Below are positions 34,891 through 42,795 of a stretch of DNA of 64,000 nucleotides, in pieces. The notes under the pieces are model-generated. The model searched no databases. It was not told the DNA's origin and saw only the letters and a program-made list of their open reading frames with translations. Position 1 is the stretch's first letter. The number at the start of each line of letters is the position of its first letter. The stretch lies in the NCBI RefSeq assembly GCF_018130465.1, contig NZ_JAFCKJ010000005.1, positions 186,001 through 250,000 of the forward strand, written 5' to 3'. A program made the translations under genes and the position numbers. This DNA comes from Bradyrhizobium canariense. GTDB taxonomy: Bacteria; Pseudomonadota; Alphaproteobacteria; Rhizobiales; Xanthobacteraceae.

Positions 34891-35952
34891 TCACCCCTCC
34901 TGCAAGATCTCCGCGATCGCGGCCCCCGCTGCGATCGTGCCGAGCTTGCCGCCGACGTCGCGCGTCGCCCTGCCCTCGCCGATCGCTTTCGCCACCGCCG
35001 CCTCGATCGCACGTGCGGCTTCCTCGTATCGCACCGCGCCGCTGTCCTCGCCATGCCAGCCGAGCAGCAGCGCGGTCGAGAGGATCAGCGAGACCGGATT
35101 GGCGACGTCCTGCCCGGCGATGTCGGGCGCCGAGCCATGCGCGGCCTGCGCCATGGCGTGGTTGTTACCGACATTGAGCGAGCCGCCAAGGCCGAGGCTG
35201 CCTGAAAGCTCGGCCGTGAGATCGGACAGGATATCGCCGAACATGTTGGTGGCGACGATGACGTCGAAGCGGGCGGGGTTGCGCACCACATGCGCCATCA
35301 TGGCGTCGACGAGGATGTCGTCGACCCCGAGGCCGGGATAGGCGTTCGCCGCCTCGCGACAGATGTCGAGAAACATCCCGTCGCCGAGCTTGAGCACATT
35401 GGCCTTGTGCACGATGGTGAGATGCTGACGCCGCTTCATCGCGAGACGGCAGGCGGCGTGCGCGATGCGCTCGCAGCACAGGCGCGTGATCCGGCGCAGC
35501 GAGATCACGACATCGGGCGTGACCAGCATCTCGCCATTGCCCTGCTCCATGTTGCGGTCGGCGTAAAACCCTTCCGTGTTCTCGCGCACCACGAGGAGGT
35601 CGAAATCGCCGACCCGGCCGGACCGCCCCGCATAGGTGCGTGCGGGCCTGACATTGGCGTAGAGGTCGAGGTTCTTGCGAAAATGCCGCGATGGATTGAT
35701 CTCGCCATGCGCCTCGTCCTTGAAATCGAAGGTCGCGGTCGGCCCGAGGATCAGGCCGTCGGCGGCGCGGACGATGTCGAGCAGCTCGGGGCGCACGGTC
35801 GTACCGAACTGCTTGAGACTCGCATGGCCGACTGCGTGCTCCTCCAGGCGCAGATTGAGCTGGAAACGCTCGGAGGCCGCGCGCAGCACGCCCGATGTCG
35901 CGGTCGTGATCTCGGGCCCGATGCCGTCACCGGGCAGAACGACGATGTGCAT
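34891..35952 (-). CDS. Isocitrate/isopropylmalate dehydrogenase family enzyme
   Basis: A 353-residue beta-decarboxylating dehydrogenase. Visible motifs are LPGDGIGPEI at the N-terminus, NLDLYANVRPAR for substrate phosphate or carboxylate binding, VVRENTEGFYA, HKANVLKLGDGMF, NMFGDILSDLTAELSGSLGL and AHGSAPDIAGQDVANP for cofactor binding. The family includes tartrate/malate, homoisocitrate and isopropylmalate dehydrogenases, and the sequence alone does not separate these. The ATG at 35952 gives the normal N-terminus. A longer in-frame start at 36036 is rejected. It is divergent from the MFS gene. Confidence 0.87.
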   Translation of the reverse strand: MHIVVLPGDGIGPEITTATSGVLRAASERFQLNLRLEEHAVGHASLKQFGTTVRPELLDIVRAADGLILGPTATFDFKDEAHGEINPSRHFRKNLDLYANVRPARTYAGRSGRVGDFDLLVVRENTEGFYADRNMEQGNGEMLVTPDVVISLRRITRLCCERIAHAACRLAMKRRQHLTIVHKANVLKLGDGMFLDICREAANAYPGLGVDDILVDAMMAHVVRNPARFDVIVATNMFGDILSDLTAELSGSLGLGGSLNVGNNHAMAQAAHGSAPDIAGQDVANPVSLILSTALLLGWHGEDSGAVRYEEAARAIEAAVAKAIGEGRATRDVGGKLGTIAAGAAIAEILQEG

Positions 35953-36123
35953 GGCGATCCCCTGAAATTGCAGCAGTTCGCGCGATGATACGCCAACGCC
36001 CGGAATCATCGCCCAGCCTTCGCGCATACACAGCATGCAAGCATATGCCTGTGGAAGGCCGCCGCGCCGTAGTACATGCCAAAAGTCCCCTCAGCCACGC
36101 CGCCGGAGCAACGCGCTAACGCA

Positions 36124-37512
36124 ATGACAATCACGTTACCTGCCGCCGCGCGCGAGCCCGACCACTCCATTGCCGACGGCCTTCCGGCCGCACAGCGGCG
36201 TTGGGCCATCGCCGCGATCTTCACGGCGCTGGCGATGGCCTCGCTCGACACCGCGATCGCCAACATCGCGCTGCCCGCCATTGCCGGCGACCTGCATGTC
36301 AGCCCGGAGCAATCGGTCTGGGTGGTCAACGTCTACCAGATCGCGCTGGTGGCGACGCTGCTGCCGTTGGGGGCGCTCGGCGAGATCGTCGGGCACCAGC
36401 GCATCTATCTCGGCGGCCTGATCCTGTTCACCATCGCCTCGCTGTTCTGCGCGGTGGCCTGGTCGCTGGAGAGCCTGCTCGTTGCGCGCACGCTGCAAGG
36501 GTTAGGTGCGAGCGGCATCATGAGCGTCAACACGGCGCTGGTGCGCTTCGTCTATCCCGGAAGGATGCTCGGCCGCGGCTTCGGCCACAACGCGCTGGTG
36601 GTCGCGACTGCCTTCACCTTCGGCCCCTCGATCGCCTCCGCCATCCTCGCGATCGGCCCCTGGCCATGGCTGTTCGCAGTCAACATCCCGTTCGGCCTCG
36701 TCGCGATCGGCATCGGATTTGCGATGCTGCCGAAGACGCCGCGTGCCGATCACGGCTTTGACTTTCTCGGCGCGATCCTGGCGTCGGCCTGTCTCGGGTT
36801 GTTCATCACGGGCATCGGCAGCGCCGCGCATAATCTGTCACCGGTGGTCGTGGGCATCGAGCTGGTCACGGCTCTGGTGCTAGGCGTTGTCTTGACGCGC
36901 CGCCATGCCGACCATCCGGCGCCGATGCTGCCGATCGACCTGTTCAGCCGGCCGATGTTCGCACTGTCGGCGGCGACGGCGGTGTGCTCCTTTGCCGTGC
37001 AGGGTCTCGCCTTCGTCTCGCTGCCGTTCTATTTCGAGGATGTGCTGGGCCGTTCGCAGGTCGAGACCGGCTTCTTCATGACGCCGTGGCCGCTGGTGGT
37101 CGGCATCATGGCGCCGATCGCCGGGCGCCTCTCCGACCGGCACGCGGTCGGATTGCTGGGCGGCATCGGGCTCGTGCTGCTCGGCCTCGGCATGGCGCTG
37201 CTCGCGATGCTGCCGGCCAATCCTGCGATCCCCGACATTATCTGGCGGATGGTGATCTGCGGCATGGGGTTCGGCTTTTTCCAGGCGCCGAACATGAAGG
37301 CGGTGATGTCGAGCGCGCCGCCGCATCGCAGCGGCAGCGCCTCGGGCATCGTCGCCACCGCGCGCCTGACCGGACAAACGACGGGGGCCGCGCTCGCCGC
37401 AGCCTGCTTCTCGCTCGCCGATCACGACGGCGCGACCGTAGCGCTGGCACTCGGCGCCGGCTTTGCCGCGCTCGGCAGCGTGATGAGCTTCTTGCGGCTG
37501 GCGGTGAGGTAG
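36124..37512 (+). CDS. MFS efflux transporter (DHA2-like)
   Basis: A 462-residue inner-membrane protein with about fourteen helices, opening with IAAIFTALAMASLDTAIANIALPAI. This D-T-x-I-A-N-x-A-L-P signature belongs to the 14-helix drug:proton antiporter group. LGALGEIVGHQRIYL is its motif A region. An earlier in-frame ATG at 36076 is possible. It converges on the radical SAM cluster with only 4 bp between stops, so it is not in that operon but could still export a product made there. Confidence 0.85.
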   Translation: MTITLPAAAREPDHSIADGLPAAQRRWAIAAIFTALAMASLDTAIANIALPAIAGDLHVSPEQSVWVVNVYQIALVATLLPLGALGEIVGHQRIYLGGLILFTIASLFCAVAWSLESLLVARTLQGLGASGIMSVNTALVRFVYPGRMLGRGFGHNALVVATAFTFGPSIASAILAIGPWPWLFAVNIPFGLVAIGIGFAMLPKTPRADHGFDFLGAILASACLGLFITGIGSAAHNLSPVVVGIELVTALVLGVVLTRRHADHPAPMLPIDLFSRPMFALSAATAVCSFAVQGLAFVSLPFYFEDVLGRSQVETGFFMTPWPLVVGIMAPIAGRLSDRHAVGLLGGIGLVLLGLGMALLAMLPANPAIPDIIWRMVICGMGFGFFQAPNMKAVMSSAPPHRSGSASGIVATARLTGQTTGAALAAACFSLADHDGATVALALGAGFAALGSVMSFLRLAVR

Positions 37513-37516
37513 ACCG

Positions 37517-39136
37517 TCAAGCCAGATGTCGGGCCGCCGTCACGTCGACCGTTGCGACCGGAATGACCGTCTCCTCGTCAAGCGCAGCGAGGCGCACGTC
37601 GATCGCATCGATGACCTTGCGCGAGAACGGCCCGAGATGCGCATAGGCCGCGATCATCTGCACCGCAATTCGCGCCGATGACGTGTCGCGCTTGGCGCAG
37701 TTCATGAAGGTCTGCCAGAGCGGCCCACGCGCCTCGGGAAGGGCTGTGACGACCTTGTGCACCGTTTCCATCGCCCCGAGCCCCGCGCGAATATCGCCTT
37801 CGGCGAGTTCCTGCCGCTGCCTGGAACGGTCGAGCAGCGTCATCAGGCGATCGACGCGTCTTGCATAGGCAGCCGGGCTGTAGATGTGCTCCAGCACGCG
37901 TTTGTAGTCCGTCAGGATGTCGCGCAACGGGCGCACCGGATCGAAGTTGATGCCGGCGGTACACTGATCGGCGCCGATGGTCGGCGCCAGGTCGTGGCCC
38001 GGGTGCAGCCGGCCTTCGCGCTCCAGGCGGCGCGTGAGTTGCGTGTTCGGCAACGCATAGAGCAGGCCGACCATCGCGACCGGGATGGCGGCCTCCTCGA
38101 TGAAGTCGATCATGGCATCCGCCATCGAGAGCTTCTCGTTGTCGAAGCCGACGATGAAGCCGGCGGTCACGAGCATGCCCGCGGCGTAGATCTTGTGGAT
38201 GCTCTCGGCGATGTTGCGCCGCGTGTTCTGCTTCTTCCGCATCGCGACCAGCGTCGCCGGATCCGGACTTTCGATACCGACGAAGATGGCGAAGAAATTC
38301 GCCTGCCCCATCAGGTCCAATAGCTCGGGATCGTCGGCCAGATTGACCGAGGCTTCAGTCGACAGTTCGAACGGATAGCCGTGAGCCCGCTGCCATTCGG
38401 CGAGCTGGGGCAGGAACAGCCGCAGCGACTTTTTGTTGCCGATGAAGTTGTCGTCGACGAAGTCGAGATGGCCGCGGTAACCCATGGCGTAGAGCGTATC
38501 GAGCTCGATCAGGATCTGCGCGCTCGTCTTGGTTCGCGGCACGCGTCCGTAGAGCTCGATGATGTCGCAGAACTCGCAGGTAAACGGACAGCCGCGGGAA
38601 TACTGCACACCGAGATAAAGGTAATCCTCGAACTTCAGCAGGTCGAAGCGTGGCACCGGCGTCTTGGTGACGTCGGCCTGGAATTTCGGCGCGATGAAGA
38701 CGCCGGACCGTGCGCCACTGTCCCAGGCCGCGACGAATTCGTGGAGAACGCTTTCGGCCTCGCCGAGCACCTGGAAGTCGGCCCTCTCATAGATGTGAGG
38801 GCTCGAGGTGGGATCGGGACCGCCGACGACCACCGGCTTGCCCGCGGCACGGCACGTTTCGATCAGGCGCAGCGTGTCGGCCTGCTGCGGCATCATTCCG
38901 CCGGTGAAGACGACGTCGGCCCAGGAAAGATCCTCGTCCCCGAAGGACTCCGTGTTGCAATCGATCAGCCGGACCGTCCAGCTCTCGGGCAACATCGCGG
39001 CAACGGTGATCAGGCCCAAGGGGGCGGCGGGGCGCTTCACGCCCAACACTTTGCAGGATTCGCCAAAGCTCCAGAAGGACTCTGCCGAGAATAGCGGATA
39101 GAGCATCAGGACGTTGCAAGGCTGCGGTGCGTTCAT
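37517..39136 (-). CDS. B12-binding-domain radical SAM protein (DUF4070 type)
   Basis: A 539-residue protein. The N-terminal cobalamin-binding-like domain (about residues 1-150) contains GGMMPQQADTL and VVGGPDPTSSP. The radical SAM core starts at SRGCPFTCEFCDI (CX3CX2C for the 4Fe-4S cluster). The C-terminal region (about 400-539) resembles the extension of DUF4070 radical SAM proteins. Such proteins often methylate unactivated carbons with methylcobalamin. The ATG at 39136 follows AAAAGGGG. It begins 209 bp after the HExxH gene on the same strand, so it may form a separate transcription unit of the peptide cluster or be only a neighbour. Confidence 0.85.
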   Translation of the reverse strand: MNAPQPCNVLMLYPLFSAESFWSFGESCKVLGVKRPAAPLGLITVAAMLPESWTVRLIDCNTESFGDEDLSWADVVFTGGMMPQQADTLRLIETCRAAGKPVVVGGPDPTSSPHIYERADFQVLGEAESVLHEFVAAWDSGARSGVFIAPKFQADVTKTPVPRFDLLKFEDYLYLGVQYSRGCPFTCEFCDIIELYGRVPRTKTSAQILIELDTLYAMGYRGHLDFVDDNFIGNKKSLRLFLPQLAEWQRAHGYPFELSTEASVNLADDPELLDLMGQANFFAIFVGIESPDPATLVAMRKKQNTRRNIAESIHKIYAAGMLVTAGFIVGFDNEKLSMADAMIDFIEEAAIPVAMVGLLYALPNTQLTRRLEREGRLHPGHDLAPTIGADQCTAGINFDPVRPLRDILTDYKRVLEHIYSPAAYARRVDRLMTLLDRSRQRQELAEGDIRAGLGAMETVHKVVTALPEARGPLWQTFMNCAKRDTSSARIAVQMIAAYAHLGPFSRKVIDAIDVRLAALDEETVIPVATVDVTAARHLA

Positions 39137-39345
39137 GGAACCCCTTTTGGCTTGGTCCCACTGTAGCAAAGCGTCATCGACTTGCATCCCGGCAAAAAGG
39201 ACAAACTGTCGCTGCGGCGCAGCGGTAATCGAGCCGGGAACCCGCCATTCACCGCCGGACGTCGTCCCAAGCCGCGAATTGGCGTTCAGAGACGCCTGCG
39301 CGCCGCGGCCAGCCGGGAACCCGGCACGCGGTGCAGGCGAATCAA

Positions 39346-40185
39346 TCAGCAGCGCTCGGTCGCCAGCATCTTCCGGCTGCTTGCCAGCACGTCGCTGCAC
39401 CAGGCGAAGAACGCGCCGAGAAACTCGCGGCCGGGCGCATCAGTGCGGGCGTGCTGCCGCAACGTCTCGAACCCCGACTCCATCCGCGAGGCATTGCGTG
39501 CCAGCAGTACGCGGATGTCGCTGCGGACTTGCGGGTCGTCTTCCTGCTCGAGCATGTGCACGTCGAGCTGGGTGACGTGGATGAACGAATATTGCGCGTG
39601 CAGGACGGCCGTCATCGGACGCGGCCGGTCGACCACGATCGGGCTGGGATAGAGCTCGTCCTGCGGATTGCTGATGATCCGGATCGCATTCTCGTTGGCG
39701 ACGCCAAAAGCCCTCAGCTTGTGATGGGCCATCTCATGGACGATCGCCTGCGCGGTCGCGAGCGGGCAATTGACCGTGAGGCCGATGACGCCGAAACGCG
39801 CGTCGACCGAATGGCTGGCCGAGCCCAGGCGGCCGGGGCCATCGGCCGGCTGCTCGGTGTCGAGATAGCACTGGATGGTGTGCACGATATCAGGCCATTG
39901 CTTCGCAGCGAGCGGCCAGCGGCGGACGTAGCGAAGCGCCTGTTCCATTGCCGCGACAGCTTGCGCATCCGGGACAAACCGCGGCGCGGGCAGCAGCGGA
40001 TCCTCGGTGTGCAGGGCAACCCTCCCCTCCGCAATCGCCGGCGCACCATTCACCGGAGGCCGCCGCGGCGGCAGCGGCCGCCACGGTGTCGGTTCGGTTT
40101 CGATCAGGCCGAGCGCGACGGCGGTGTCGTAGCCGTCGGCTTGCGGTCGTGCCGTGCGTTCCCAGTCAATCGACGTCGCATCCAT
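39346..40185 (-). CDS. HExxH-motif putative peptide-modification protein
   Basis: A 279-residue protein with no recognised signal or membrane segment. The key feature is HEMAHHK (His150-Glu151, His154), an HExxH metal-binding motif, with conserved surroundings VNCPLATAQAIVHEM and later HAQYSFIHVTQLDVHML. This resembles the HExxH proteins found with FxsB-type and other radical SAM RiPP clusters, some of which act as peptide-modifying enzymes rather than proteases. It starts 22 bp after the methyltransferase-fusion gene, preceded by GGAG. It probably modifies or cleaves the 84-residue peptide encoded at 45890. Confidence 0.75.
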   Translation of the reverse strand: MDATSIDWERTARPQADGYDTAVALGLIETEPTPWRPLPPRRPPVNGAPAIAEGRVALHTEDPLLPAPRFVPDAQAVAAMEQALRYVRRWPLAAKQWPDIVHTIQCYLDTEQPADGPGRLGSASHSVDARFGVIGLTVNCPLATAQAIVHEMAHHKLRAFGVANENAIRIISNPQDELYPSPIVVDRPRPMTAVLHAQYSFIHVTQLDVHMLEQEDDPQVRSDIRVLLARNASRMESGFETLRQHARTDAPGREFLGAFFAWCSDVLASSRKMLATERC

Positions 40186-40207
40186 GGCGAGATCTCCTTC
40201 GAACCGG

Positions 40208-41638
40208 TCAATGCGGGCGACCACTGGTCGCCGAGAGCGCTGCGGACACGCGCCCTGCGCGTCCCGGCAGCAAGGCAAGCCCCATCGTTGCCGCAAGCGT
40301 ATCGATGTCGTTGTGCCGGTACAGCGAGCGGTCGGTGCCGATCACGATCACCGATTTTGCGATCGCGCAGACGGCAGCAAGAGCTTCGCGGTCGCCAAGG
40401 CGCTCCGGATCGACGAAGGCGAGATCGATGCCTTCGGGCGCAAGACGCGACAACGCCGCAAGCGCCTCAATGCTGGATCCGCCGAGAATTGGCCGTGACG
40501 CACCGACGCGCCGGCGCGCGGCCTCCGCTGCCGCGGCATCTTGCTCGATGCCGTACAATTTTAGCCTTGGCTTTGTCTGTGAGACCAGCTCCAGCAACAA
40601 TCCCTCGCCGCAACCGACGTGCACGACCGATGCAGCGCGGCGCAGCGCAGCGGTCTGCTCCCAGACCACGGTGCTGAAGCGCGAGCGCATGGCGAAGGGA
40701 TTGTCGAAGCCGGCCGCTTCAAATCCAATGCCGATTTCGGTAAGGATGTCGGCGCTATCCGCGGGCTTCGCAATCGCGGCCGCCGCGCGCTCTCGTTTTG
40801 CCGGGCGTGTCGCCGCTGCGCCATGACGAGGCGGCATGCCCTCGTCGGACAGCCATGTGCAGCGATACGCAGCCGTCGTGACCTCGGCGATGCCGTTGAC
40901 CAGCGATGCATCGACCGCCCAATCCGCGATCTCGTCGAGCCAATTCATTTCTTCGGCGAACCCAAGCTCGCGGCCGAGATCGATGAACTCGTGTGAACGC
41001 TCGCGCGTCGCTGGGCAACTCGATGAACACGGCGCGTGTCTCACCGGCCCCAATCCCAGTACCGCCAGCGCGACGTGGGCATGCACGGGCGTTTTGTCAC
41101 CACACGTAAGCAAGCCGGCCAACGGATCGCTTCCGCCGCGCCGAAGGTGGTCTGCCCAGGACTTTGCACAGCACGCCGGATAGCCGAACCGTATCGCTGT
41201 CTGTTCGAAGCCATCCGCCGCCGGCTCGGCGATCGACGTATCGAGCGGCGCAGCGCCGATCAGGAAGGCATAATCGAGCAATCGTTTCGGGTCGTCGATC
41301 GACGCCTCAAGCGACCAGTCGGCGGCATAACCGAGTGACGCCTTGATTGGCTTGGCGTCGAGGCCGATCGAGCGCGCCCGCTCGGTCAGCGCGCCGATGT
41401 CATCATAGCTGGTCCACAGCACCGTCGCCGGAATCCGCTTCCGACGCACCATCTCCAGCTCGATCGCAAGCGCCGCATGCCTGAGAGGTTCCAGACGCGG
41501 CTGCCAGAGCGCGCGCGCCTGCGGGCCGCTGAAGCTGATGCGCTGCGCGGTCGCCTTGGCGGCATCGGGCTCGCGCGGTGTGGCCGCGAGCGGAGGACGG
41601 GGCCAGGTCAACCAGCATGTCGGCCCCGCGGAATTCAT
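40208..41638 (-). CDS. Two-part protein: Cys-motif (DUF483-like) domain plus SAM-methyltransferase-like domain
   Basis: A 476-residue protein not recognised as one known family. The middle (about residues 145-225) has FGYPACCAKSW (Cys156/157), Cys179 and HAPCSSSCPATRE (Cys204, Cys208), a pattern like DUF483 proteins and possibly a metal or Fe-S site. The C-terminal part (about 315-476) has the SAM-type motif VVHVGCGEGLLLEL and GIEQD, then VDPERLGDRE, fitting a class I methyltransferase. The ATG at 41638 overlaps the stop of the SPASM radical SAM gene as ATGA, so both are translated together. A role in modifying the peptide is inferred from position. Confidence 0.7.
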   Translation of the reverse strand: MNSAGPTCWLTWPRPPLAATPREPDAAKATAQRISFSGPQARALWQPRLEPLRHAALAIELEMVRRKRIPATVLWTSYDDIGALTERARSIGLDAKPIKASLGYAADWSLEASIDDPKRLLDYAFLIGAAPLDTSIAEPAADGFEQTAIRFGYPACCAKSWADHLRRGGSDPLAGLLTCGDKTPVHAHVALAVLGLGPVRHAPCSSSCPATRERSHEFIDLGRELGFAEEMNWLDEIADWAVDASLVNGIAEVTTAAYRCTWLSDEGMPPRHGAAATRPAKRERAAAAIAKPADSADILTEIGIGFEAAGFDNPFAMRSRFSTVVWEQTAALRRAASVVHVGCGEGLLLELVSQTKPRLKLYGIEQDAAAAEAARRRVGASRPILGGSSIEALAALSRLAPEGIDLAFVDPERLGDREALAAVCAIAKSVIVIGTDRSLYRHNDIDTLAATMGLALLPGRAGRVSAALSATSGRPH

Positions 41639-42795
41639 GTTGCTTCCGCCTGTTGCAGCAGTGAATGCAGGGTCGGATTGTCGCCGATCGACCACGCTGC
41701 GATCATCTTCGCTTCGAGCTCGGACCGGTGCTCCGACCGGCTGATCGCGGTTTGCCCGTTTGCAAGACGTTCGGTCTCGATGTCTTCGAACAGGCCGAAC
41801 CACACCGGACAATCGATCGAGCGCATTCGCCAGTCGCCGCCGATCGCGGTGCCCGGACAATTGCCCTTGCAGGCGAGGAAGAACCGGCAGTCCTGACATC
41901 CACCATCGGCTTGCGGCGTGCGATAAAGCGAGAGCTGGCGATCGAACGCCTCGCGGCCGGCACGCAGATGGGTCACGCCGTCCTTGTTGGTACGGCCGCA
42001 ATTGCCGAGCCGGCCGTCGCTCTCGACGCCCACCACGGCGCGTGTCGCGTAGGGATCGCAGGCATGGAACACGCACGAGGTCTGGGCATCATCTCCCCCG
42101 AGCATCGCGGCCATCTCGGCGAAGATGTCGAACTGGACTGACGGCAGTTCTTGTTCGAGCCGGCGCAACCGACGCAGAGCCGCAAGGTTCTCCTGCGCGG
42201 TGAGCGCGAGACCCTCGCCGGCTTCGGTTTCGTCCTGCTCCAGCAAGTGCAAGCGCAGCTTGCGGACACCGAGGCCGCCGAGAAACCCGATCCACGCGCA
42301 CAACACGTTCAATCGATCCGGCGCGGCATTCATCCGGTTCAACGTCACGATCACGTTCGGCGGCATGCCCTCGCGGCACAGCGTCTCGATCGCCGCCTCG
42401 ATGCGCGCGGTCGCACGCCGCGTCGCCGGCAGGCTGCCGGCCCAGCGGGCGTCGTTGAGCGGGCCTGGCCCGTCGATCGAGATGCCGACGCGTACGTGGT
42501 ACTTCCTGAACAGCTCGATGTCGCGCTCCTCAATCAGCGTGCCGTTGGTCTGCATGCCGACGCCGCCGTGGCGGTCGAATCCAAGCCGCATCAAGCGTTC
42601 GAGATCGGGTCGGCGCGTCAGCATGATCTCGCCGCCGAACAGGCTGAATGGTTCCGCCAATTTGTCCAGCGTCGCGACGATCGCATCGAGATCGTAACGC
42701 GTCGGCACGTTGCCGGCGGTGCGGATGCCCTCCTGATAACAGTAGCGGCACTTGATGTTGCACTTGTCGCCGAGCGGCCGGACTTCGACGGTCAT
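41635..42795 (-). CDS. Radical SAM/SPASM peptide-maturation enzyme
   Basis: A 386-residue protein. The radical SAM cluster motif is CNIKCRYC (Cys12, Cys16, Cys19) right after VEVRPLGDK, close to the start as in FxsB-, GrrM- and sulfatase-maturase-like enzymes. Later motifs include FSLFGGEIML, QTNGTLI and ISIDGPGPLND. The C-terminal Cys-rich SPASM region (about residues 245-345) has SCVFHACDP, NCGRT, GGCQDCRFFLACKGNC and a later Cys, enough for two auxiliary 4Fe-4S clusters. Such enzymes make C-C, C-O or thioether crosslinks in peptides. Both ends overlap neighbouring genes by ATGA. Confidence 0.88.
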   Translation of the reverse strand: MTVEVRPLGDKCNIKCRYCYQEGIRTAGNVPTRYDLDAIVATLDKLAEPFSLFGGEIMLTRRPDLERLMRLGFDRHGGVGMQTNGTLIEERDIELFRKYHVRVGISIDGPGPLNDARWAGSLPATRRATARIEAAIETLCREGMPPNVIVTLNRMNAAPDRLNVLCAWIGFLGGLGVRKLRLHLLEQDETEAGEGLALTAQENLAALRRLRRLEQELPSVQFDIFAEMAAMLGGDDAQTSCVFHACDPYATRAVVGVESDGRLGNCGRTNKDGVTHLRAGREAFDRQLSLYRTPQADGGCQDCRFFLACKGNCPGTAIGGDWRMRSIDCPVWFGLFEDIETERLANGQTAISRSEHRSELEAKMIAAWSIGDNPTLHSLLQQAEAT

